Both the position numbers and the translations under genes were made by a program. A DNA stretch of 33,610 bases from an uncultured Clostridia bacterium (GTDB lineage Bacteria > Bacillota > Clostridia > TANB77 > CAG-508): NCBI GenBank assembly GCA_947631915.1, contig CANRNC010000020.1, positions 1-33,610 of the forward strand, written 5' to 3'. This document shows positions 1 to 7,981 of the stretch, one piece after another (positions within the stretch are counted from its first letter, which is position 1; every line of letters starts with the position of its first letter). The notes beneath the pieces were generated by a model. It did not search any database, was not told where the DNA came from, and saw only the letters and a list, made by a program, of their open reading frames with translations.

Positions 1-3000
1 GTTTCGTGCAATCCACTTAGGTCATCTCCTGGATTTTCTACTTGTACACTTAAGCTATTTGTTGAGTAACTTGATACTTTCAAAGTTCCTGATGGCTCTT
101 GTGTATCAATTAACTTCAGCTCTCTTTGTGCTGATTTGCCAACTTGATTACCATCTGTTTCTTTTAGTCTTGTATATATTGTACAGTTTTCACTTTGTTC
201 AAATGGTGATGAATTATATTCTTTCCACTCTTTTGGTTCTTCAGTTGTTGTTGAAGTTCCGTATTGAAGTGTATATCCATTGTCTATATTATTTTGTGGT
301 TGTAATGTTACAGTTATTGGTGGTTCATTTGTCCATGTATTTGTACTATATGTATAGGTTATATTTGTCCCATATACTAAATCTGGAATTTTATTTGTTG
401 TAACTACTTTACTTTGTATTGTTGTATTTCCTACTTTGTCTATAGCTTCAACCACGATAGTATATACTGTATTTTGTGTTAATCCTGCATATGTATAACT
501 AGTATTTGTTGTACTCTCTTTTGGTTCTCCTTTTTGTGCTTTAATTTCTTCTGAATCTAGTACTTCTCCCTCTATTATATAGTAATTGATTGGTGTATTT
601 TCTTTAAGTCCACTTAAACTATCTTCTGCTTCTACAGTTATCGCTATAGAATTTGTTGTTATGTCTGTTTCTTGTATTTCATTTATTGTTAATTCTGGAT
701 TTACTCTATCTATCCATGTCACTTCATCTTTTTTTATTTTACCATATTGTGCCTCACCAGAAGCAGAATTATATTTTAATCTTACTGAAAGGCTTCCATT
801 ATCTGTAAAATTAATTCCTTCTTGTGTATAGTCTTTCCAAGTACTTGAATTTTGTTTATATTGTAGTTGATATCCTTCATCAGTATATTTAGATGTAATT
901 GTTGCTTTTACGTCCTCCGTTGTCCATGTAGATGGTACATATTTGATGTTTATAGCTCCCTCTTCATCTAAACTTGGTACTTCCTTCATTGTAACTGTTG
1001 TGCTTGCTTCTCCCTTATTTCCAGCTTTATCTTGTACTTCTACTCTTAATTTATATTGTTTACCTTGAAGTAAGCTTCCATATGTGTAGCTTGTTTCGTC
1101 ACCTACATGTGCTACTGTTTCTCCTAAACTTCCACCAACTTCTTCGATATAGTATGTGTATTTATTTTCATCTAGCAAGCCACTAGCATCATTTTTATCT
1201 GGTTCACTTTCTTCATCTTTACTATCTGTTATATTTACTTTTACCCTATCTATTCCAGGTTCTTCATTTTGAATTGTTATCTCTGGCGATTTTCTGTCAA
1301 AGAAGTTATAGTTGTATGTTGCAGATGTTCCTGTTTGTGTTCCTTCTTTTTCGATTAATCTTGCAAAGATACTTCCGTTTTTTGTTATGTTAAATCCCAC
1401 TTCTTTATTGTAATCTTGCCAACCTTTGTTTTCTTCATTTGGTGTTTGATATTGCAATTTAAATTTAGTTTCATCTACTGGTGTTTTTGTATTTATTTTC
1501 ACTGTTGCTTGATCTTTATTATTCCAGCTAGGTGGTGTTACATCAAATGTTAATTCTCCTTCTTGTGATAAATCTGGTATTTTTTCTGTTGTTTGTGTTG
1601 TTACTTGTTCTGCTATATTTTGAGCTTTATCCATTACCATTACTTTTATTGTATAATCTGTTCCGTGTGTTAACCCTGTAAATGTATGTGTATTTTCATT
1701 TGAGCTTACTGATTGTTGTGTTTCACTTGGTTCTTGTCCAACATTTGCAGTTTGATCTATTATATATGTATATGCATTTTCTTCTAGCAATCCACTTGGA
1801 TTGTCATCTGGTTTGTCTGTTGCTGTTACACTTACAGATATACTATTTGTTGTAAATTTAGTAATACTAATTTCACTTAATTCTGGTTGCTCTCTATCAA
1901 ATTTTGAGTATGTGCTTGTTGCTGTTTTTCCACTTTGGTCTCCATCTTTTTCTTTTAATCTAGCAAATATACTTCCATTTTTTGTGATGTCAAATCCTGC
2001 ATCTGTGTAATTTTGCCAATTTGAGTTTTCTTCTTCTGGTGTTTGATATTGTAAATCATAGTTCTTTGTATCAACGTCTTCTCCTGCTAAAATTGTTACA
2101 TGTACACTTTTGGCATTGTTCCAGTTGTTGTTGCTATAGTTGAAAGTTATTTCTGCTTGGTCTAAATCTGGAATTTTTGTTATTTGTACTGTTTTGAAGT
2201 CTGTTGTAACATTTCCAACATCATCTACTACATCTACTACTAATGTATATTTGCCATTTTCTTTTAGTTTTGTATATTTATAGCTTGAATTTGTTGATGT
2301 TTCTTTTGCACTTCCCTTTTGAGCATTTACTTGTTCTAAATCAGATACTTCGCCTTCAATTAAATAATATTTGTATGTATCATTTTTTGCTAGTCCACTT
2401 TGTGTGTCTTTTGCTGTTACTTTTAGTGTTGCAGAATTTGTAGTTATATCACTTGTTGAAGTTTCTACTGTTGGAGTAATTTTATCTATATTTTTTACTT
2501 TATGTGATAACACTCCACCTGTTTCTTCTGTTTCATTATTTTTTAATCTTGCATATATTGTTCCATTTTGCTCTAATGTTACTGTTTCACTTGGTGTCCA
2601 ATTTCCTATTCTTCTTAGTGGGTCATAATCTTTTGAGTATTCTATTGTGTAACCCTGTTTTGTATAGTCTGATTTTAGTATTACTTCAACTTGTGTGTTT
2701 GTCCATGTTTCTGGTTTATCTGTAAATGTTATGCTTCCTTCTTCTGCTGGAAATTCCCACTCGTCAGCACTTCCATCTTTTGGCTCATCTGTGTCGTATG
2801 CATCTGGGATTCCATCAAAATCTGTATCCCATGCATCTGGGATTCCATCGCCGTTAGTATCCCATTTGTCTGGTTTTCCATCTCCATTTGTATCCCACGC
2901 ATCTGGTTTTGTATCATCATTGTAATCCCATTCATCTGGTATACCATCTTTTGGTTCTGTTGTGTCTTTTGGCTTTCCTGATACTTCTTCTGGGTCTTTC

Positions 3001-6000
3001 CACTCTCCTGTTTCAGGGTCTACTACTTCTTTGATATCTCCTGTGTCTGGGTCTATTTTTACATCTGGAATTCCATCTCTATCATTATCTTGATATTTGT
3101 TTCCTTCTTTATCACTATCAGTTAAATTGCTTCCTTCTTTATTTGGTCCAGCTGGGTCTGTTGGGTCAACAAATTTATTTGGGTTTCCATCTGGATCTTC
3201 TTTATCATCTTTTGCAACTATATTACCATCTTCGTCTTTCCAAGTGTCTGGTAAACCATCACCATTTGTGTCTTCTGGTTTTGGGTATACTTCTGCTTCA
3301 CCTTCTTCTGGCATTTTGCCTGTTGCAGGGTCAACAAAGTCTGTTGCATTTCCTGTTTTTGGCTCTCCTCTATCTTCTGCCACTACTTCTCCATCTTTAT
3401 CTACCCATTTATCTGGAAGTCCATCTCCATTTGTATCTTCTGGTTTTGGATATTTTTCTGGTGCTTCTGGATCTGGGAATTCTCCTGTTTTGGGGTCTAC
3501 GAATTCACTTGCATTTCCGTCTTTTGGGTCTTTATCATCTTTTGCTACTACTTTATCTCCTTGCTCAGGGTCTTTCCATTGATCTGGTAGACCATCTCCA
3601 TTTGTATCTTCTGGTTTTAATTTTTCGTCACTTTTATCAGACCATCCACTTTCTGGGTCAGTTGGGTCCTTTAGCCATTCATCTGCATTGTTATCTCCTG
3701 TTGTATCTTTGGCATCTGGAATTCCATCTCCATTTGTATCCCATTGTTTATGGTCATCTTTATCTGTATCTTTCCATTCTTGTGTGTCAGGATCTTTCCA
3801 CTTATCAGCTTTTCCATCTCCGTCTGTATCTGCAGCGTCGTCTTCTCCGTCACCATCTGTATCCCATGTTTGTTTTGTGCCTTCTGGATATTTTTCTGGG
3901 TCATATTGATCTACTTTTCCATCTCCATCTGTGTCTTTTCCTCTTTCATCTGGTACCCATGGGCTATCTGGATCTTTTGGATTTTCTTTATTTTCTACAT
4001 TTCCTTCTTCATCAACTCTTGCGTCTGGTACACCATCACCATCTGTATCTTTTAGAGTTTTTCCTTCTTCATCTTTGTCTGTTAAATCTCCATTTTCATC
4101 TACAAATTGATCTGCTTTTCCATCATTATCTGTATCTTTTGCTTTTTCTTCTCCTGTTTCTGGGTCAACCCATGTATCTGGTTTTCCATCTCCATTTGTA
4201 TCTTGTGGCATTGGGTCTTGATCTTTTGATTCTTTCATTTCTCCAGTTTCTGGGTCTTTGAATTTATCTGCATTTCCGTCATTGTCTGTATCTTCTGCAA
4301 CAGTTTCTCCTGTTTTTGGATCTACCCATGTATCCGGTAAACCATCTTTATTTGTATCTTTTGGTTGTGGGTTTTCTTCTTTTTTATCTGTCCATCCACT
4401 ATTTGGATTAGTTGGATCTTTTAGCCATTGGTCTGCATTTCCGTCTCCTGTTGTGTCTTTAGCGTCTGGTATTCCATCTCCATTTGTATCCCATGAATCT
4501 ATTTTACCATCGCTATCTGTGTCTTTTCCTTCTGTTGTTGGCTTAGTTGTTGTTCCAGGAATATTTTCTGTTGATACTGTTGTTGTTTTTGCTGTTTTGT
4601 TTCCTGCTTTATCTGTTACTTCTACTAGAAGTGTATATACTGTTCCTGTTTTTAATTCAGTATATGTATATGTCTTGCTTTCAGAGCTTTCTTTTGCTTC
4701 ACCTTTTTTGCTTTGTGCTGCCTCCAAATCTGCTACTCTTCCTTCTATTGCATAGTAACTTATTGGATTTTCTTCTGCTAATCCACTTGGTGTATCACTT
4801 GCTGTTACATTTAATGTAATTTCGTTTTGTGTTTTTTCTCCTACTTTTAGTAATACATTTGGAGCTTTTCTATCAAAAAAGGTATATGTACTTGTTGCTG
4901 TTCCGCCTGTTTGATTATTATTATCTATTAGTCTTGCGTATATTGAACCGGTTTCTGTAATCGTGAATCCTGTTGGTTCATAGTCTTTCCAATCATCGTT
5001 GTCTAAGCTATATTGTAACTTGTAACTTGATGATTGAAGTTCTTCAGATAATTGTAATAATACTGTTGCTTGTTCTTTATTATTCCATGTGCTTGGTTCA
5101 TAATCGAAAGTAATATTTCCTTGTTGTAGTAAGTCTGGATTTGTTGGAGTCAAGTTTGGTATGGCTGTTGTATCTACGGTTGTTGTTTGTTCTGCTGTAT
5201 TTCCTGCTTTATCTGTTACTATTACTTTTAATGTATAGTTCTTTCCATGAGTTAATCCTTTATATGTATATGTTGGCTCTTCACTTATTCCATTTAATTC
5301 ATATTTCTCTGTTCCTTCTTCTGTTTGCTCTTTTGCATAGAATTTATATGTTTCATTACTTGCAAGCTGTCTATCGTCTGTTGCTATGACATAGGTTTGC
5401 ACTGAATTTGAACTTACTGTTAATTCATTAGTTTTAAATTCTTCTATTTTTGGTTTTTGTCTATCTATGTTGGTTACATTTTCTACTACATAATTACTTT
5501 TTTCACCATTCTCGTCCTTAAAACGCACATATATTAGTCCATTTTTTTGTATCCTTACAGGTGCTTTATATGTTTTCCAACTTTCTTCTTTCGTTGGCTT
5601 TTCTGTTGCATATTGTAGTATTAACTTACTTGTTTTTATATTTGATTTTATTGATACATTTACATCTCTATTTGTTAATGTGGTTGGATCTACTTTAAAT
5701 AATATGTCTCCTTCTTTTAGCTCTGGTATTTTTGCTGTCTCTTCTTTCTCCATTACTTTCTCATTTTCAATGTCTACTGCTTCTACTATTGTTTTATCTT
5801 TTAATTTATTCATTATTTTTGTTTTTTCTGTTACATTTAGTACTAATGGGATTTCTCTATAATCTACTTTATCTTCTTCTGGTGCTGATATTTCATTATC
5901 TATTCCAGATTCATAATTTAAATAGTCTGTTGATACTGTGCTGTCTTTTTCTTCTTTCCACTTATATTTTTCGTTTGTTTTATTTTCTTTAGCTAGCTCT

Positions 6001-6992
6001 AATCCCTTTGGGATAATATTTCTTACTGTTTGTGCATATCCTGCTCCCTTACCTTCATTGTATATTCTTAACACTATTGTGATTTCATCTGTATATCTTA
6101 TATGTTTCTCTCTGTTTAAGCCTTTTTTCTTATACTCTATTTTTCCACCATTAACAGAAGCTACTGGCTCAGTACCTTTTATCTCTTCATCATTTATTTT
6201 GCTTATATATGATTCTACATGCATTTTTGGTTGTTCTGGTTTCAATATGTTTACTGTTACATTCTCTGGATCTGGTTGAATTAATTCATAATTCTCTATT
6301 TCTTTCCCTGATAATGCTAATTCTTCTATTTCTACTATCCATGTTCCTACATGCGTGTTTTCTGCAATACCTTCTTTAGGTACTATTACTTCTATATCAT
6401 CTCCCTTTACTGTGTTTTGTAATGTTCCACTTTCTATTTCTACAACATTTGTTTTGTCATATTTCTTGTCTTTACCTTTTACATAGTCTATTGTTACCTC
6501 TCTTTTCTTGATTTCTAACGTACCTTTTATTCCTGTTTCATATTCTTCTCCGTTATATAAAACCTTTAACTCGTAATCATATTTTCCTACTTTCTTTGGT
6601 GCTTGCTTGGTATTGTCATAGTATTCTACTATACTTGCTTGTGATGGATTCTCATACTCTATATGTTTTTCTTCAGCACTATATACTACTGTTTCACTTT
6701 CTTTTATTACTTCTAATCCTTCTTTTGCTTTACATATTGGACATGCTCCTTCTTCTGCTAAATAGTCTGGATGATTTAACCCCGCTGTACATTGCTCATA
6801 AGACGCCCTTAAGACGCCAGCTGTACCTCTTGCTGACGTCCTATATCCTTTTACATCCGTTTTGGATGTCATTCCAATGCTTATTGTAGCTACTTGTTCA
6901 TTTTTTTGTCTTGGTTGCATGATAACAAACAGTGTAACTATAACCAACACTATTGAAATTATATTCAATTTTAGTATTAGTTTTTTTTGCAT
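1..6992 (-). CDS. Giant exported modular protein A (partial, 3' end outside window)
   Basis: The frame is open from ATG 6992 to the left edge with no stop (2330 codons), so the C terminus is missing. An SD (AAAGGAA) lies just upstream, overlapping the end of the preceding gene, which stops 14 nt away; this indicates translation as part of the same operon. Residues about 8-25 are hydrophobic with no clear cleavage site, so this could be a signal anchor. The order is then: C68-x5-H74-x9-C84-PI-C87 knuckle; MBG-like segment (about 100-163); one YDG-type repeat (about 164-252); DUF11-like domain (about 280-410); Ig/Fn3-like modules (about 430-810); about twenty DxDxDG Ca-binding motifs (about 823-1410); then at least four more Ig/Fn3-like modules of about 150-190 residues containing phrases such as DKAGN, LQY and GSIYARL. 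Unlike its paralogues B and C it has no head domain before the knuckle. Probably a cell-surface fibre or adhesin; the function is inferred from domain types only. Confidence 0.85.
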   Translation of the reverse strand, partial: MQKKLILKLNIISIVLVIVTLFVIMQPRQKNEQVATISIGMTSKTDVKGYRTSARGTAGVLRASYEQCTAGLNHPDYLAEEGACPICKAKEGLEVIKESETVVYSAEEKHIEYENPSQASIVEYYDNTKQAPKKVGKYDYELKVLYNGEEYETGIKGTLEIKKREVTIDYVKGKDKKYDKTNVVEIESGTLQNTVKGDDIEVIVPKEGIAENTHVGTWIVEIEELALSGKEIENYELIQPDPENVTVNILKPEQPKMHVESYISKINDEEIKGTEPVASVNGGKIEYKKKGLNREKHIRYTDEITIVLRIYNEGKGAGYAQTVRNIIPKGLELAKENKTNEKYKWKEEKDSTVSTDYLNYESGIDNEISAPEEDKVDYREIPLVLNVTEKTKIMNKLKDKTIVEAVDIENEKVMEKEETAKIPELKEGDILFKVDPTTLTNRDVNVSIKSNIKTSKLILQYATEKPTKEESWKTYKAPVRIQKNGLIYVRFKDENGEKSNYVVENVTNIDRQKPKIEEFKTNELTVSSNSVQTYVIATDDRQLASNETYKFYAKEQTEEGTEKYELNGISEEPTYTYKGLTHGKNYTLKVIVTDKAGNTAEQTTTVDTTAIPNLTPTNPDLLQQGNITFDYEPSTWNNKEQATVLLQLSEELQSSSYKLQYSLDNDDWKDYEPTGFTITETGSIYARLIDNNNQTGGTATSTYTFFDRKAPNVLLKVGEKTQNEITLNVTASDTPSGLAEENPISYYAIEGRVADLEAAQSKKGEAKESSESKTYTYTELKTGTVYTLLVEVTDKAGNKTAKTTTVSTENIPGTTTKPTTEGKDTDSDGKIDSWDTNGDGIPDAKDTTGDGNADQWLKDPTNPNSGWTDKKEENPQPKDTNKDGLPDTWVDPKTGETVAEDTDNDGNADKFKDPETGEMKESKDQDPMPQDTNGDGKPDTWVDPETGEEKAKDTDNDGKADQFVDENGDLTDKDEEGKTLKDTDGDGVPDARVDEEGNVENKENPKDPDSPWVPDERGKDTDGDGKVDQYDPEKYPEGTKQTWDTDGDGEDDAADTDGDGKADKWKDPDTQEWKDTDKDDHKQWDTNGDGIPDAKDTTGDNNADEWLKDPTDPESGWSDKSDEKLKPEDTNGDGLPDQWKDPEQGDKVVAKDDKDPKDGNASEFVDPKTGEFPDPEAPEKYPKPEDTNGDGLPDKWVDKDGEVVAEDRGEPKTGNATDFVDPATGKMPEEGEAEVYPKPEDTNGDGLPDTWKDEDGNIVAKDDKEDPDGNPNKFVDPTDPAGPNKEGSNLTDSDKEGNKYQDNDRDGIPDVKIDPDTGDIKEVVDPETGEWKDPEEVSGKPKDTTEPKDGIPDEWDYNDDTKPDAWDTNGDGKPDKWDTNGDGIPDAWDTDFDGIPDAYDTDEPKDGSADEWEFPAEEGSITFTDKPETWTNTQVEVILKSDYTKQGYTIEYSKDYDPLRRIGNWTPSETVTLEQNGTIYARLKNNETEETGGVLSHKVKNIDKITPTVETSTSDITTNSATLKVTAKDTQSGLAKNDTYKYYLIEGEVSDLEQVNAQKGSAKETSTNSSYKYTKLKENGKYTLVVDVVDDVGNVTTDFKTVQITKIPDLDQAEITFNYSNNNWNNAKSVHVTILAGEDVDTKNYDLQYQTPEEENSNWQNYTDAGFDITKNGSIFARLKEKDGDQSGKTATSTYSKFDREQPELSEISITKFTTNSISVSVTATDKPDDNPSGLLEENAYTYIIDQTANVGQEPSETQQSVSSNENTHTFTGLTHGTDYTIKVMVMDKAQNIAEQVTTQTTEKIPDLSQEGELTFDVTPPSWNNKDQATVKINTKTPVDETKFKLQYQTPNEENKGWQDYNKEVGFNITKNGSIFARLIEKEGTQTGTSATYNYNFFDRKSPEITIQNEEPGIDRVKVNITDSKDEESEPDKNDASGLLDENKYTYYIEEVGGSLGETVAHVGDETSYTYGSLLQGKQYKLRVEVQDKAGNKGEASTTVTMKEVPSLDEEGAINIKYVPSTWTTEDVKATITSKYTDEGYQLQYKQNSSTWKDYTQEGINFTDNGSLSVRLKYNSASGEAQYGKIKKDEVTWIDRVNPELTINEIQETDITTNSIAITVEAEDSLSGLKENTPINYYIIEGEVLDSEEIKAQKGEPKESTTNTSYTYAGLTQNTVYTIVVEAIDKVGNTTIQSKVVTTNKIPDLVYGTNITYTYSTNTWTNEPPITVTLQPQNNIDNGYTLQYGTSTTTEEPKEWKEYNSSPFEQSENCTIYTRLKETDGNQVGKSAQRELKLIDTQEPSGTLKVSSYSTNSLSVQVENPGDDLSGLHE
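2765..4527 (-). repeat. Thrombospondin-3-like acidic Ca-binding repeat array in protein A
   Basis: This stretch encodes about 590 residues with roughly twenty copies of the pattern DT(N/D)GDGxxD, often followed by W and by segments like DPxTGE. On the DNA it appears as degenerate tandem units containing ccatctccatttgtatc. The Asp spacing matches calcium-binding loops of the thrombospondin type 3 class; such rods stiffen on binding Ca2+. It is inserted between two Ig/Fn3-like regions. Neither paralogue B nor C has it. Copy number may vary between strains by recombination. Confidence 0.85.
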
Positions 6993-7006
6993 GTCTAAAG
7001 TTCCTT

Positions 7007-7927
7007 TTATTTTCTTTTTTTCCTAATAATTAATATAGCACTAATTATAAGAAGCACTAATAGTGTTATAATTATATAAACTATATATTTTTTCAATCCT
7101 GTAGATATTGATACTATTGCAGATGCAATATCATAATTGTTTGTTGTCTTTATTATTTCAACATCTTTAAATCCTGTAATTTTTAAATTTTTGTTCTTTT
7201 GTATTATTCTTTGATCTATATCATCATTTGAAATTAACATTACAGAAATATCACTTGTTCCCATAATTTCTGTATCATTTCCTTGGATTGATATTTCTAC
7301 TGTTTCACTTTCATTAGGTTCTATTTCAATTTGATTACCCTTATATTTTAATACGTTCGATTCAACTTCTTCCCATTCTTCTGTAGATTCGTTTGTTACT
7401 GCTTTTGGTAAAAACGTATAAAGCTCTTCTACTATTCCACTTGCATTTCCATCGTTAGTGATTGTCACTTCTAAATCCATTTTTATTTTAGTTGAGTCTA
7501 CTTTTTTTCTGTACACTTCCGTTTTTCCCAATTTTGAATTGGATTGATTGACAGGTCCAGATGATACACCATTTGTTATTTGAGTTATAGATTTTACATT
7601 CAAATCTATTTTTAAATCTGTGTAACTAATCTCAATTTCTAATACTCCATCTTCTGATTCTTCACTTGATTCCTCGGTTGGTTCCTCACTTGGATCTTCA
7701 CTAGGCTCTTCACTAGGCTCTTCACTTGGATCTTCACTAGGCTCACTTGAAGCATCTGGACTTTCTGTTTCTTCTGGACTACTTGTCTGCTCTGGCGATG
7801 CAGTTGCATCGCCTTCTGCAGCAAGTACCATTGTTGGAATATTACTTACAATTATTAGAATTAGCATTATACTTGTTAATATTGCTTTGGCTGTTAAATT
7901 AGTAATTTTTAATAGTTTTGTTTTCAT
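7007..7927 (-). CDS. Exported Ser/Pro/Glu-rich protein with C-terminal membrane anchor
   Basis: 306 residues. There is an N-terminal signal peptide (hydrophobic about 14-36, with a plausible cleavage site near VLA-AEG), then a Ser-Pro-Glu-rich stalk (about 40-90) with tandem SEEP/SEDP tetrapeptides. A beta-rich domain follows (about 95-260); its 'DLEVTITNDGNASGIVEELYTF' type phrasing resembles the DUF11-like domains in the three giant proteins. It ends with a transmembrane helix (about 281-301) and a basic RKKRK tail. There is no LPXTG motif, so it is membrane-anchored rather than sortase-linked. It lies between giant genes B (54 nt upstream) and A (14 nt downstream). An in-frame stop lies just upstream of ATG 7927, fixing this as the longest start; SD-like AAAGGA is rather distant. 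A role as membrane partner or retention factor for the giant proteins is inference. Confidence 0.85.
   Translation of the reverse strand: MKTKLLKITNLTAKAILTSIMLILIIVSNIPTMVLAAEGDATASPEQTSSPEETESPDASSEPSEDPSEEPSEEPSEDPSEEPTEESSEESEDGVLEIEISYTDLKIDLNVKSITQITNGVSSGPVNQSNSKLGKTEVYRKKVDSTKIKMDLEVTITNDGNASGIVEELYTFLPKAVTNESTEEWEEVESNVLKYKGNQIEIEPNESETVEISIQGNDTEIMGTSDISVMLISNDDIDQRIIQKNKNLKITGFKDVEIIKTTNNYDIASAIVSISTGLKKYIVYIIITLLVLLIISAILIIRKKRK
7678..7747 (-). repeat. 12-bp tandem repeats encoding SEEP/SEDP stalk
   Basis: Near-identical 12-nt units of the form cttcactaggct occur in tandem and encode a four-residue period (SEEP, SEDP). Unit length is a multiple of three, so slippage would change stalk length without breaking the frame. 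Confidence 0.85.
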
Positions 7928-7981
7928 GGCTACTTACCTATTCCTTTCTTCATTTAAATATAGATGATGTAATTAATCTAC

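Noticed and set aside
3143-4261. Long plus-strand ORF (372 codons) and many other plus-strand ORFs opposite the giant genes
   Set aside because: They are rich in Leu, His, Tyr, Phe and Ser in the pattern expected from antisense reading of Asp/Gly/Lys-rich repeats. They lack Shine-Dalgarno sites and overlap convincing minus-strand domains.
2765-4527. CRISPR-like appearance of regularly spaced short repeats
   Set aside because: The repeats are degenerate, vary in spacing and lie inside an open reading frame that encodes DxDxDG motifs; no cas genes are nearby.
1-6992. Frameshift or pseudogene in gene A, because no complete ORF spans it
   Set aside because: The frame stays open and in register from 6992 to the left edge, as checked at several points; the stop is simply outside the window.
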